Part shown: piece after piece, positions 36,117 to 45,946 of the stretch | How positions within the stretch are numbered: position 1 is the first letter of the stretch | Layout: every line of letters starts with the position of its first letter | Origin: Terriglobia bacterium | GTDB lineage: Bacteria; Acidobacteriota; Terriglobia; Bryobacterales; UBA6623 | DNA length: 64,000 bases | Assembly (NCBI GenBank): GCA_009838515.1 | Contig: VXRL01000016.1 | Location: forward strand, 157,813 to 221,812 | Direction of reading: 5' to 3' | Notes under the pieces: generated by a model | Databases searched by the model: none | Told to the model about the DNA's origin: nothing | What the model saw: only the letters and a program-made list of their open reading frames with translations | Position numbers and translations under genes: made by a program

Positions 36117-36899
36117 TTGACACTCGCACCAACACTCGCACTCCTGCTCCAGGCTGTTCCCGAAGAGGCGGCCGAAGCGGACCTGACCGCGGCCGAAGAG
36201 GTCACGGCTGCGGTCGAACAGTCCACGCTCCTGAGCCTGTTGCTCGATGTCGGCCCGGTCGGCTTCGCGGTGTTCGGCATCCTCGCCTTTATGTCGATCT
36301 TGTCTTGGGCGCTGGCGTACTCAAAGCACCGCGCTCTCTCGTCAAGTGCTAAGGCCAACATGTCCTTCCGCAACGCCTTCCGCCGGGTCGGCAAGCTGGC
36401 AGAGATCAATGCCGCCTCGGAACAGTTTCGGCCGGCACCTCTGGTGGCGGTCTTCGACCACGGTTACACGGAGGTCGCGAGGCAGGTCAACACCTACGGC
36501 CGCATCACCAATCCCGCCTCGGTGGAGCGCTCGCTGGCCCTGGCTGTCAGCGAGGAGACGTCACGGCTGCGAAAGAACCTCGGCGTGCTGGCCACGACCG
36601 CTTCCGCGGCGCCGTTCATCGGCCTGTTCGGGACGGTCTGGGGTGTGCTTGAGGCGTTCCGCGGCCTCGGGACCTCCAGCGGCGCCACGCTTCGGGCGGT
36701 CGCGCCCGGCATCGCCGAAGCGCTGCTGGCGACGGCGCTGGGACTGTTCGCAGCGATCCCGGCCCTGATCTTCTACAACGTCTACGCCGGACGGCTGCGC
36801 GAAATCCGCTCGAGCATGCAAGACTTTGGACTGGAATTCTTCAACCTAGCGGAAAGGGACTACGGAGCGAGGGATGGCGCTGCAACCAAACACTCCTGA
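36117..36899 (+). CDS. tolQ: TolQ-type proton channel (MotA/TolQ/ExbB family)
   Basis: About 260 residues from TTG 36117, preferred because AAGGG lies 6 bases upstream and the protein then begins near the first membrane helix. ATG 36036 is in frame but has no ribosome site and adds an atypical N-terminus. Three membrane helices are seen. The conserved channel region is LGVLATTASAAPFIGLFGTVWGV and, after ~40 residues, APGIAEALLATALGLFAAIPALIFYN. TolQ and TolR form the proton-motive-force motor for outer-membrane constriction at division. It is the first gene of tolQ-tolR-tolA-tolB-pal-cpoB and overlaps tolR by 26 bases. Confidence 0.92.
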   Translation: MTLAPTLALLLQAVPEEAAEADLTAAEEVTAAVEQSTLLSLLLDVGPVGFAVFGILAFMSILSWALAYSKHRALSSSAKANMSFRNAFRRVGKLAEINAASEQFRPAPLVAVFDHGYTEVARQVNTYGRITNPASVERSLALAVSEETSRLRKNLGVLATTASAAPFIGLFGTVWGVLEAFRGLGTSSGATLRAVAPGIAEALLATALGLFAAIPALIFYNVYAGRLREIRSSMQDFGLEFFNLAERDYGARDGAATKHS

Positions 36900-37296
36900 T
36901 TCGGACGACGCAATCGCCGAAATCAACGTCACGCCATTCGTCGACGTCGTGCTCGTGTTGCTGATCATCTTCATGATCACCGCTGGCGTCGTCGAGTTCG
37001 GCCTGGAGATCGATGTGCCCCGCACGCGCGAAGTGGCGACGTCAGACAAGGACTTTGCCTACGTCAACATCACGTCCAAGGGGGAGCTGTTCTTCGGCGA
37101 CGAGCCGGTGAGCGTGTACGACATCGCCGAACTGGCCAAGGAGAAGAACCCTGAGCAGCCCGGCATCTACCTGCGCGCCCATCGCACGACGCCATGGGAG
37201 ATCGTGGCCCCAGTCATCGCCGAATGCGGCGTCAACAAGGTCAATGTGAACGTTGTCACCAAGCCGCTCGTCAGAGATCCCAGGGTGCGACGATAA
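36874..37296 (+). CDS. tolR: TolR/ExbD-type motor subunit
   Basis: 140 residues. One N-terminal membrane helix carries the essential Asp (Asp24 in INVTPFVDVVLVLLIIFM). The periplasmic domain (LEIDVPRTREV, GIYLRAHRTTPWEIVAPVIAECGVNKVNV) is typical of TolR/ExbD. It works with TolQ, and the operon position together with tolB and pal favours TolR over ExbD. Confidence 0.94.
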   Translation: MALQPNTPDSDDAIAEINVTPFVDVVLVLLIIFMITAGVVEFGLEIDVPRTREVATSDKDFAYVNITSKGELFFGDEPVSVYDIAELAKEKNPEQPGIYLRAHRTTPWEIVAPVIAECGVNKVNVNVVTKPLVRDPRVRR

Positions 37297-37312
37297 GACT
37301 CGCGACAGTCGC

Positions 37313-38107
37313 ATGCACGCGCGGAGGCAGGATCCGGCGGGGACCGAGGGGCTGCGAAGGCCTCTGTTGCTATCGACCACGTGCCACGGCGCGCTGCTCG
37401 TCGCGTCGCTGGCGTGGGGCATCATCAACCCCACCATCCACCTCGGATCCCCGGACGCCGCGGGCGGAGGGGGCATCGTGGCAGTCAGCAGCGTGCCGAT
37501 CAACACGGCACCCGCTAGGCTGCCCAACCCCGTGGCCAACCCCAGCCAGCACAACGTCCCCGCGCCGGACAGCTTCCGGCGCTCTACCGAGGTGCCGCAA
37601 CCGGAACCCGAAACCGAGGAAGCGCCCCCGGCACCGGTGCCAAGTCCCGAACGCAAAGCGGCCGAGAAGCAGCAGGAGCGCTCGGTCGGACAGCGCAGCG
37701 CCGGAGAGACGAAGGCAAACGAACTCCGATCATCTCTGGGCGCGGCCCTGAGCAGCGACATGTATCAAGCCGCTCCCGGCGGCGCACTCGGCTTCGGCGG
37801 GGCAAAGGGCGGACCCTTCGGTCAACGCTTCGGCTGGTACGCCCAGATCCTTCAACGGGCGATCGGCGAGCAGTGGCGCATGACGCTGGGACAGGTCTCG
37901 GGTGGGTCGTCGAAGCCGGCGGTGATCACGTTCGTGATCGCCCGCTCCGGCCAGATCAGCCAGGTGGCCATTCAACAGTCGAGCGGGAACCGCTCGCTCG
38001 ACTACTCAGCAGTGCGGGCGACCAACAATGCCAGCCCGGTGCGTGCGCTGCCGGGGGGCCTCGGCCGAAACTCGATCACGATCGAGATGCACTTCCAACT
38101 CGATTGA
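37313..38107 (+). CDS. tolA: TolA/TonB-like periplasm-spanning protein
   Basis: About 264 residues from ATG 37313, 16 bases after tolR. The longer TTG frame from 37253 overlaps tolR and looks unlikely. One N-terminal membrane helix (LLLSTTCHGALLVASLAWGI), a Pro/Glu/Ala-rich middle segment, and a C-terminal ~90-residue TonB/TolA-like domain (GWYAQILQRAIGEQWRM, VITFVIARSGQISQVAIQ, SLDYSAVRA, IEMHFQLD). In this operon it should bridge TolQR to TolB/Pal. By sequence alone it could be named TonB. Confidence 0.85.
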   Translation: MHARRQDPAGTEGLRRPLLLSTTCHGALLVASLAWGIINPTIHLGSPDAAGGGGIVAVSSVPINTAPARLPNPVANPSQHNVPAPDSFRRSTEVPQPEPETEEAPPAPVPSPERKAAEKQQERSVGQRSAGETKANELRSSLGAALSSDMYQAAPGGALGFGGAKGGPFGQRFGWYAQILQRAIGEQWRMTLGQVSGGSSKPAVITFVIARSGQISQVAIQQSSGNRSLDYSAVRATNNASPVRALPGGLGRNSITIEMHFQLD

Positions 38108-38146
38108 TTGAGAGGGACAATAACTGCACATGGAGAGTGACACAGC

Positions 38147-39523
38147 ATGAGAGACCACTGGATTCGAGCGGTCGCGCTAGTCGCGGCCGTCGCGTGCCCG
38201 TCGGCCGCGCAGCAGCCCGATGCCGTGATCGTGCTCTCGGACGAGCAGCGCGACCCGCGCATCGCCCTGCCGGAAATTCGCGGCCCGATCAGTTCCGCGA
38301 GCGCGGTCGATCGCTTCAACGACGAGGTCTGGAAGGCCCTCGAGGCCTCGGGGCGTCTAGACATCGTGCCCCGCAGCTTCTACCCGCGTAGCGCGCCGCG
38401 CCGGCCGGAGGACATCCAAGTCGACACCAAGAAGATGCCTAAGGACCCTGGCGCCCGTGGGCTGTGGCTGGGCGGCTGGGCGGAGACTCCGGTCATCGCC
38501 CGCTACTTGGTGTACGGGCAGATCGAGGACGCGGATGGCCGCCTGGCGCTGCAGGGATACGTCGCCGATGTCAGCCAAGAGTCGGTCGAAGCGTCGTACA
38601 TCTTTGGCAAGCGCTACTACAGCGAGGCAAACGCGGTCGGCGCGCGAGGGATGGCCTTCGACTTCGCGCGCGACATCCTCAAGAACCTAGGCTTGGGCGA
38701 GGGCCTGGCCGGCACACGGATCTACTACGTCCATCGCGACGAGGGGGACGATCGCAAGGAAATCTGGGTCATGGACTACGACGGGAGGAACAAGCAACGC
38801 ATCACGAACTACCGCAGCCTGTGCCTGACTCCGGCCATCTCGCCGGACGGCAGGCGCATCGCGTTCACGACGTTCGTCGAGGGCGTGCCCGAGATTTACG
38901 TGCACTCGCTGGAAACCGGGAGGCGGCTGCAGTTCTACAACCAAGATGCCTCCTTGAACACCACCCCGAGCTTCGCGCCCGACAACTCGGCGATCTATTT
39001 CGCGTCCTCGGCATCGGGCCGCAGCCAGATCTACCGCGCCGACCCGGACGGCGGCAACCTCCGCCGCGTCTCATACTCTCGGTCCTTGGACGTGCACCCT
39101 GCCGTCAACCCCAAGACGGGTGCGCAGATCGCCTTTGTCTCGGGCGCGTCAGGCATGCCGCAGGTCTACCTGATGGACAGCGAAGGTGCCAATCGAAGGC
39201 GGATCTCCGGAGGGGGCGGCGATGCGGTGCAGCCTGCCTGGGATCCCAGCGGCGAACGCCTTGCGTTCGCGTGGACGCGCGGCTACGAACTCGGCAACTA
39301 CAACATCTTTCTGGTGGATGTGGCCAGCAAGCGCTATACCCAGCTCACGCACAGCCGGGGGCGCAACGATCATCCCTCGTTCTCGCCCAGCGGAACACAC
39401 ATCGTGTTCGCGTCCGACAGAATGGGGAGCACGCAGATCTGGTCGATGCGCGCTGACGGCACGCAGCTGCGGCAGCTAACGAGCAGGGGCCTCAACGAGT
39501 CGCCAGTATGGGCGACTAGATGA
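38147..39523 (+). CDS. tolB: Tol-Pal system translocation protein TolB
   Basis: 458 residues. Signal peptide ending SAAQQ, an N-terminal alpha/beta domain, then a six-bladed beta-propeller of repeated WD40-like (PD40) units such as LTPAISPDGRRIAFTT, TTPSFAPDNSAIYFAS, VHPAVNPKTGAQIAFVS, VQPAWDPSGERLAFAW and DHPSFSPSGTHIVFAS. It is a periplasmic partner of Pal and TolA. Length is normal for TolB (~430), slightly extended after residue 90. The start follows GGAGAG. Confidence 0.95.
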   Translation: MRDHWIRAVALVAAVACPSAAQQPDAVIVLSDEQRDPRIALPEIRGPISSASAVDRFNDEVWKALEASGRLDIVPRSFYPRSAPRRPEDIQVDTKKMPKDPGARGLWLGGWAETPVIARYLVYGQIEDADGRLALQGYVADVSQESVEASYIFGKRYYSEANAVGARGMAFDFARDILKNLGLGEGLAGTRIYYVHRDEGDDRKEIWVMDYDGRNKQRITNYRSLCLTPAISPDGRRIAFTTFVEGVPEIYVHSLETGRRLQFYNQDASLNTTPSFAPDNSAIYFASSASGRSQIYRADPDGGNLRRVSYSRSLDVHPAVNPKTGAQIAFVSGASGMPQVYLMDSEGANRRRISGGGGDAVQPAWDPSGERLAFAWTRGYELGNYNIFLVDVASKRYTQLTHSRGRNDHPSFSPSGTHIVFASDRMGSTQIWSMRADGTQLRQLTSRGLNESPVWATR

Positions 39524-39613
39524 GTTGGCGCCGTTCGCCTCGTCTTGCGACCGGCGCAGCGGGTCACGCAAGCATTTATGCGGCGGCAAATCACATCCAA
39601 ATAGCAGTAATGA

Positions 39614-39642
39614 TTGAAGTAACTGTGGGATTGCGATATCCT
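39614..39642 (+). promoter_or_regulatory. Promoter in front of pal
   Basis: TTGAAG (39614-39619), exactly 17 bases, TATCCT (39637-39642), in an AT-rich gap between tolB and pal. Suggests pal-cpoB can be transcribed apart from tolQRAB. Confidence 0.5.
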
Positions 39643-39710
39643 AGTTGCCACAATCTAAGGTTCGATGTCCCGCGTCAAGCGGCGACAGAGATGGAGGAAA
39701 CCTAATACTC

Positions 39711-40472
<762 letters not shown>

Positions 40473-40672
40473 GGCCGCTCGACGCACACGGATGAACGCC
40501 TCCTCCTTGCGCGGCGACCTGTTGGGAGTATCCCGGCGGGTTGCCGCGCTAAAGGGTTAGAGTGAGCAATAGTGATGCGTCCCGCCACGGAACGCCAGCA
40601 GCGCTCCGGGCATCTTTCTTTCTTCCAGCGGCGCGAGGCGCCTCCAAGCGCGCCCGCGGATCGAGGTATCCC

Positions 40673-41533
40673 ATGTCGTTGAAATCGATGGTTCCAGCCA
40701 TTCTCGTTTGTGGCACATTGCTCGCTCCGGGCGCAGCTGCCCAAAGGAAGGAACTCCAGCAGCTGCAGCGGGACATCGTGCTCCTCCAAGAGACACTGCG
40801 GCAGCGGGACCAGGCCATGTCAGAGCGCATGGCAGCGCTCGAGGCCTTGCTGCGCCAGAGTACGGAAAAGCAGGACAATCTCAACACCGGCCAGACCGTT
40901 CTGGAGCGCAAGATCTCCGAACTGGACAACGAAGTGACCGAGCCGTTGCGTGCCACGGGCGCGAAGGTGGACTCCCTCTCGAACCAGTTCTCCGACCTTC
41001 GCGGCACAGTCGAGGAGATGAACTTGACCGTGGAGCGCATCACCTTGGACGTGAAGGACATCAAGACCCACTTGTCCGAACTACCGCCGCCCATGCTCGG
41101 CGAGGACGGTGAGGGCGGGAGCGAGTCCGACATCAACACGAGCGAGGCGATTTTCGAGGGCGGCATGGACGACTACATGCGCGGCAACATCGACACGGCC
41201 CGTGGGCAGTTCATGGACTACCTAGCGCTGTACCCGTCGCATGCCAAGGCAGGCGAGGCGCAGTATTACCTGGCCGAGACGTACTATTCCGCCGCCGATT
41301 ACGAAGAAGCCGCCCGTCAATTCGAGAGAGTATTCCGCAGTTACCCCCTGAGCCCGCTCGCGCCCGACGCTCTGTACAAGCAAGGCATGGCCTTTCTGAA
41401 AATGCGCGACCGGAACGCGGCGAAGAAGGCCTTTGAAGACGTCATCAAGCGCTTTCCTGACAAGAGCGTCGCACAGCATGCCCGCGGCGAGCTGAACACG
41501 CTGCTCAACGCCAAGCCCTCGCCCGCAAACTAG
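40673..41533 (+). CDS. cpoB: Cell division coordinator CpoB / YbgF
   Basis: About 286 residues from ATG 40673, with GAGGT upstream. The longer frame from 40562 lacks a signal peptide. Signal peptide ends GAAAQ. A coiled-coil N-terminal half follows (LQQLQRDIVLLQETLRQRDQ), then TPR repeats at the C-terminus (YLALYPSHAKAGEAQYYLAE, AARQFERVFRSYPLSPLAPD, AKKAFEDVIKRFPDKSVAQH). CpoB links Tol-Pal to peptidoglycan synthesis at the division site. It ends the tol-pal cluster. Confidence 0.92.
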   Translation: MSLKSMVPAILVCGTLLAPGAAAQRKELQQLQRDIVLLQETLRQRDQAMSERMAALEALLRQSTEKQDNLNTGQTVLERKISELDNEVTEPLRATGAKVDSLSNQFSDLRGTVEEMNLTVERITLDVKDIKTHLSELPPPMLGEDGEGGSESDINTSEAIFEGGMDDYMRGNIDTARGQFMDYLALYPSHAKAGEAQYYLAETYYSAADYEEAARQFERVFRSYPLSPLAPDALYKQGMAFLKMRDRNAAKKAFEDVIKRFPDKSVAQHARGELNTLLNAKPSPAN

Positions 41534-41562
41534 CGGCGGAAACCGGCGCGGCCGGAATCACC

Positions 41563-41982
41563 GTGCCCAAGCCGAAGGTCTTGTTCCTGTGTACCGGCAA
41601 TTCGTGCCGCAGCCAGATGGCCGAAGGTCTGCTTCGGTCACTCGCAGGCGACTTCTATGAAGTGCTTTCGGCCGGCACTGCGCCGCATGGCGTCAATCCG
41701 GGCGCTATCGCGGCAATGCGGGAGATCGGCGTCGACATCTCGGGCCATCGGTCCGATCACGTTGACGCATACCTGGGAACCGGCATAGACATCGTGATTA
41801 CCGTCTGCGACCGGGCAGCCGCCAACTGCCCCACATTCCCCGAGCGAACCGACAAGGTCCGTTGGAGCTTCGACGATCCCGCCGAGGCAATCGGGAGCGA
41901 TGCAGAGCGCCGGGCCGTGTTTCGGCGAGTGCGTGACGAAATCGCGGCGGCGATTCGCAACTGGCTCGTCAATCGGGACTGA
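41563..41982 (+). CDS. arsC: Arsenate reductase, low-molecular-weight phosphatase type
   Basis: 139 residues from GTG 41563. P-loop CTGNSCRSQMAEG (Cys10, Cys15), then VCDRAAANCP with the redox cysteines (Cys82, Cys89 equivalents) that form the disulfide cascade in thioredoxin-coupled ArsC, and DPAEAIG. Full length for the family. It stands alone 29 bases after cpoB with no arsenite pump or ArsR in sight, so it may be co-transcribed by chance. Confidence 0.92.
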   Translation: MPKPKVLFLCTGNSCRSQMAEGLLRSLAGDFYEVLSAGTAPHGVNPGAIAAMREIGVDISGHRSDHVDAYLGTGIDIVITVCDRAAANCPTFPERTDKVRWSFDDPAEAIGSDAERRAVFRRVRDEIAAAIRNWLVNRD

Positions 41983-41998
41983 ACCGGGCGAGCACGCC

Positions 41999-44398
41999 CT
42001 AGAGCGCCTGCAACTTGGCCGGCCCGGCTATGAGAGTCTTCAGGCCGTGCTGGCGAAAGTACACCGAGAGCTTCGCCCTTTCGCCCTGCCCCTGACACTG
42101 CTGCACGACCCCGACGCCGAACCTCCGGTGCCGCACCTTTGCACCGCGCGCGAACTGCCCCGCCTCGGGCGCCGGTTTGGCGACCCTTCCGCGACCCTGC
42201 GCGAAGCCGCTGCGAGGCGCCGGAACAGCCCGGGAGGATGAGCCCGGGCCGGGGCCGCTTGGAGCGCCGTCGACGTTGCTCGGGGCCGCCCGGCGCTTGA
42301 AGAAACTCCCGATCGCCTCGACCGAATCGTGCGTCTCGATCCCGGCGTCCTCAAGTTTGGATCGGTCTGAACGCGGATTCGGAACCGGCTGCGACTCAAC
42401 AGCGTCATCGCTCCTTTGGTAGATCGGAGATCGATCAAGCCCCGTCCACCCTCGCGACACATCGCGGATGAGTTCCCGCGGAATCTCGCTCAAGAACCGC
42501 GAGGGGAGCATGCGAACTTCAGATCCGGCACCGTACTGCCCCCGGTACTCGGCACAGCTCAACACGAGCCGCTGCTGAGCGCGGGTCATGCCCACATAGC
42601 AGAGCCGCCGCTCTTCCTCGAGCGCGTCATCGTCGGGCGCCCCGAGACTGCGGGCATGCGGCAGCAGCCGCTCCTCCATGCCCACCAAGAACACGGCTGG
42701 AAACTCCAGACCCTTCGCGCTGTGCAGCGTCATTAGCAGGACGCGCGCGGAACTCTCGATGTCATCCGTGTCCGCCACCAGCGATGCATGGTCGAGGAAG
42801 TCCTGCGCCGTCTCGCCGCGTTTGACTGCCTCTTGCGCGGCGACGACCAGCTCATCCACGTTCTCCCGGCGGCTCTCCGCCTCGGCGGAAGAATCGGCTT
42901 CCCGCATGGCGCGATAGCCGCTGCGATCCAACACCGCATCCACGAGAGCTGCGATATCCATGCTCGCGGCCCCTTCGCGCAGGTGGACGACCAGCGCCTG
43001 AAACCGCTTCAGCGCTGCTGCGGCGCGCTTCGGCAGCCTGCCGCCATCAACCGTTTCTTCGATCGCCTGCCACAGCGTCAGGCTGCGCTGGTCCGCATAG
43101 TTGGCCAGCAAGCCCAATGTGCTCTTGCCAATACCACGCGCTGGCGTGTTGATGACCCGCGCCAGACTGACCGAGTCCGCCGGCGAGAACGCGACCCTGA
43201 CGTAGGCGAGCACATCCTTGACTTCCTTGCGCTGATAGAAGGCCACGCTTCCCACCAGCACATAGCCCACGCTCTGTCTCCGCAACGCGTCCTCGATCAA
43301 TCGCGACTGAGCGTTGGTGCGATACAGCACCCCAACCTGCATCCCGGGATCGGCGTCCAACAGTTCCCGCACCGAGCCCGCCACGTACCGGGCCTCGGCA
43401 GCGGCGCTCGCGGCGCGATAGAGCAAGATCGGATCTCCCTGGAGGCGGTCGGTCCAGAGATGCTTGCCCTTCCGCTGCTTGTTGTGCGCGACCACGGCCC
43501 CGGCCGCGTCCAAAATGGGCCGCGTAGAGCGGTAGTTTTGCTCCAGCCGGATCACTCTGGCGCTTGGAAAGTCCCTCTCGAAGCCCAAGATGTTTCCGAT
43601 GTCGGCGCCGCGCCAAGAATAGATCGATTGGTCTTCGTCCCCTACGACGCACACGTTGCAGTTCGGTCCAGCCAGCAGCAGCATGAGATCGTACTGCGGG
43701 CGATTCGTGTCTTGGTACTCGTCCACCATCAAGTAGCGATAGCGTTCGCGAATCGTGTCGCGGACAGGCTCGCTTCCCTCCAACAGGCGGACTGCCTCCA
43801 ACAGGAGGTCATCAAAGTCCAGCGCGTTGGAGGCGAGCAGGGCAGCCTCGTATTCCTTGAAGATCCGATTCAGTTCGTCCGTCGTCGGGTCGTTCCCGTT
43901 GGCCTTGCCAATCCTCGAGAACCTGCCGTTCTTGGCTCGGCTTATGGCGGACAGTGCTTCGCGGGGCTTGATGAAGTCTGGCTTTACACCAAGCTTCTTC
44001 ATGACATCCTTCACAACAGAAAGCTGGTCGTCGGCATCACAGATCAAGAAATTCGACGTGAAACCGGGCCTGTACTCCGCGAGGGGCTCACCGTGCTGGC
44101 GCAGCAACCGGGCGCAGAACGCATGGAAGGTGGACACCGCTGGGAGCCCGCTGGGAGCCATGCCGGTCTGCTCCAGCAGGCGCCCGACACGCTCGCGCAT
44201 TTCGCCGGCAGCCTTGTTGGTGAAGGTGACGGCGAGAATCGAACTCGGCCTGACTCCCTTCTCGGCGATCAGGTAGGCAGCGCGGGTGACGATGACCCGG
44301 GTCTTGCCGCTGCCCGCCCCCGCCAACACCAGCAACGGCCCCTCGGTGTGCTCTACGGCCTCGCGCTGCTGTGGGTTCAGAGAGGCAAGCAGCGACAT
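41999..44398 (-). CDS. UvrD/PcrA-type superfamily I DNA helicase
   Basis: About 799 residues from ATG 44398, with AAGGGA just upstream. The frame upstream to 44566 is not typical. Motifs: NPQQREAVEH (Q), GAGSGKTR (Walker A), FTNKAAGEMRERV (Ia), DEYQDTNRPQ (II), GDEDQSIYSWRGAD (III), LEQNYRST (IV), MTLHSAKGLEFPAVF (V) and VGMTRAQQRL (VI). The C-terminal GAKVRHRRFGVGVVQQ matches the PcrA tail that binds RNA polymerase. It unwinds DNA in excision repair and at transcription-replication conflicts. Confidence 0.95.
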   Translation of the reverse strand: MSLLASLNPQQREAVEHTEGPLLVLAGAGSGKTRVIVTRAAYLIAEKGVRPSSILAVTFTNKAAGEMRERVGRLLEQTGMAPSGLPAVSTFHAFCARLLRQHGEPLAEYRPGFTSNFLICDADDQLSVVKDVMKKLGVKPDFIKPREALSAISRAKNGRFSRIGKANGNDPTTDELNRIFKEYEAALLASNALDFDDLLLEAVRLLEGSEPVRDTIRERYRYLMVDEYQDTNRPQYDLMLLLAGPNCNVCVVGDEDQSIYSWRGADIGNILGFERDFPSARVIRLEQNYRSTRPILDAAGAVVAHNKQRKGKHLWTDRLQGDPILLYRAASAAAEARYVAGSVRELLDADPGMQVGVLYRTNAQSRLIEDALRRQSVGYVLVGSVAFYQRKEVKDVLAYVRVAFSPADSVSLARVINTPARGIGKSTLGLLANYADQRSLTLWQAIEETVDGGRLPKRAAAALKRFQALVVHLREGAASMDIAALVDAVLDRSGYRAMREADSSAEAESRRENVDELVVAAQEAVKRGETAQDFLDHASLVADTDDIESSARVLLMTLHSAKGLEFPAVFLVGMEERLLPHARSLGAPDDDALEEERRLCYVGMTRAQQRLVLSCAEYRGQYGAGSEVRMLPSRFLSEIPRELIRDVSRGWTGLDRSPIYQRSDDAVESQPVPNPRSDRSKLEDAGIETHDSVEAIGSFFKRRAAPSNVDGAPSGPGPGSSSRAVPAPRSGFAQGRGRVAKPAPEAGQFARGAKVRHRRFGVGVVQQCQGQGERAKLSVYFRQHGLKTLIAGPAKLQAL

Positions 44399-44478
44399 AC
44401 CGGTCCCTTCATGGTAACTTCCACGCCGGCTCCGCCAATCGTGCTCGCTCGGTCGTACAATGTGTCTGGGCCGGCTCA

Positions 44479-45915
44479 ATGGCGAAGCATTCCCAATGGA
44501 CTCGGACACGACGCGAGTTGCTGCGCGATTCGTGTTGCGGCATGGGCTATCTGGCCTTGCAAGCAATGGCGGGCAGCCAAGCCCTGCGGGCCGCTGCGTC
44601 GCAAAACCCGCTTGCGCCGAAGCCGCCGCACGTAGAAAATCCCAAGGCCAAGGCGGTCATCTTCCTGTTCATGGCCGGCGGGCCGAGCCACATCGAGACC
44701 TTCGACCCCAAGCCATTGCTCAACGAACTCCACGGGCAGCCGCGGCCGGCCGAGTTCGGCGAAGCCAAGTACCAGTTCGTCAAGCCGGACGCCAAGCTGC
44801 TGGGAACCAAGCGCACGTTCAAGCGCTATGGCAAGGCGGGCATCCCGGTGTCGGACCTGCTGCCCCACACTGCCGGCTGCATTGACGACATCGCAGTTCT
44901 GCGCTCATGCCATGGCGATATGGTGGTGCATTCGGCCGCGCAGTACGAACTGATGACAGGGCGTGTCGTGCCAGGCTTTCCGTCGATGGGATCGTGGGTC
45001 GTCTACGGCCTCGGGGCGGAGGCCGAATCTCTGCCGGCATACGTGGTCATGCCGGATCCGGATGGCGCGCTGGAAGCGGGGCAGCCAATGTACATGAACG
45101 GGTTCCTGCCCGCCGTGTACCAACCCACGACCTTCCGGCCGGGCGACCGACCAGTGCTCAACCTAGACTTGCCAGCCGGGATCGGCCGGGAGGAGCGGCG
45201 CAAGACCGTGGATCTGATACAGGCCCTCAACCGTGCATCGCCGGACCCGCTCGACGATGAGTTCGAGGCTCGCATCCGAACCTACGACCTTGCCTTCAAG
45301 ATGCAGACAGAAGCCCCGGAGGTCTTCGACCTGTCCAGCGAGGGTGCCGGCACCTTGGAAATGTACGGCGTGGGCAAGGAGCCCACGCACGACTACGGGC
45401 GGCGCTGCCTGCTCGCGCGCCGACTGGTCGAGCGCGGCGTACGGTTCGTGACGGTCGTTTCAGGCGGCGGCCCGGGCAGGCTGCAGTGGGACGCGCACAA
45501 CGACATTGAGGAGAACCACCTGCGCATGGCGGCGCAGACCGATCAACCGGTCGCAGGGCTGCTGAAGGATCTCAAGCAGCGCGGGATGCTGGACGAAACG
45601 CTGGTGCTGTGGGGCGGCGAGTTCGGACGCTCTCCCGAGGCCGAGACTCGCCAAGATGGCAGTGCCGGGCGCGATCACCACAACTTAGGCTTCACCATGT
45701 GGATGGCCGGCGGCGGCATCCGCGGGGGTCAGGTCGTAGGGGCCACGGACGCGATCGGCCTTCGCGCAGTGGAGCGGCCGTATCACTTCCGGGACATCCA
45801 CACGACGGTCCTGCGCCAGCTCGGCTTGGACCAGTACAAGCTGACCTACCCCCATCTGGGGCGCGACGAGCGCCTGACACTGGTACACGGCAACGTCATA
45901 GAGGAGATCGTCTAG
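44479..45915 (+). CDS. DUF1501 domain protein
   Basis: About 478 residues from ATG 44479. The N-terminus TRTRRELLRDSCCGMG followed by a hydrophobic run reads as a twin-arginine signal. The body carries AKAVIFLFMAGGPSHIETFD and GGEFGRSPEAE with DHHNLGFTMWMAGGGIRGG, the marks of the DUF1501 family, which has an alkaline-phosphatase-like fold. Function is unknown, and it is often paired with DUF1800 or DUF1553 proteins, neither of which is here. The start is 80 bases from the divergent helicase start, and a TACAAT lies at 44456-44461. Confidence 0.9.
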   Translation: MAKHSQWTRTRRELLRDSCCGMGYLALQAMAGSQALRAAASQNPLAPKPPHVENPKAKAVIFLFMAGGPSHIETFDPKPLLNELHGQPRPAEFGEAKYQFVKPDAKLLGTKRTFKRYGKAGIPVSDLLPHTAGCIDDIAVLRSCHGDMVVHSAAQYELMTGRVVPGFPSMGSWVVYGLGAEAESLPAYVVMPDPDGALEAGQPMYMNGFLPAVYQPTTFRPGDRPVLNLDLPAGIGREERRKTVDLIQALNRASPDPLDDEFEARIRTYDLAFKMQTEAPEVFDLSSEGAGTLEMYGVGKEPTHDYGRRCLLARRLVERGVRFVTVVSGGGPGRLQWDAHNDIEENHLRMAAQTDQPVAGLLKDLKQRGMLDETLVLWGGEFGRSPEAETRQDGSAGRDHHNLGFTMWMAGGGIRGGQVVGATDAIGLRAVERPYHFRDIHTTVLRQLGLDQYKLTYPHLGRDERLTLVHGNVIEEIV

Positions 45916-45946
45916 GCACTCTGGAAATGGCGATACACTGGGCTCA

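Noticed and set aside
36874..38107. ExbD/TonB naming of the genes after tolQ
   Set aside because: Sequence alone allows ExbBD-TonB, but the linked tolB, pal and cpoB favour the Tol system.
42788..44635. 615-codon plus-strand frame over the helicase
   Set aside because: Antisense to all helicase motifs, no start context or domain of its own.
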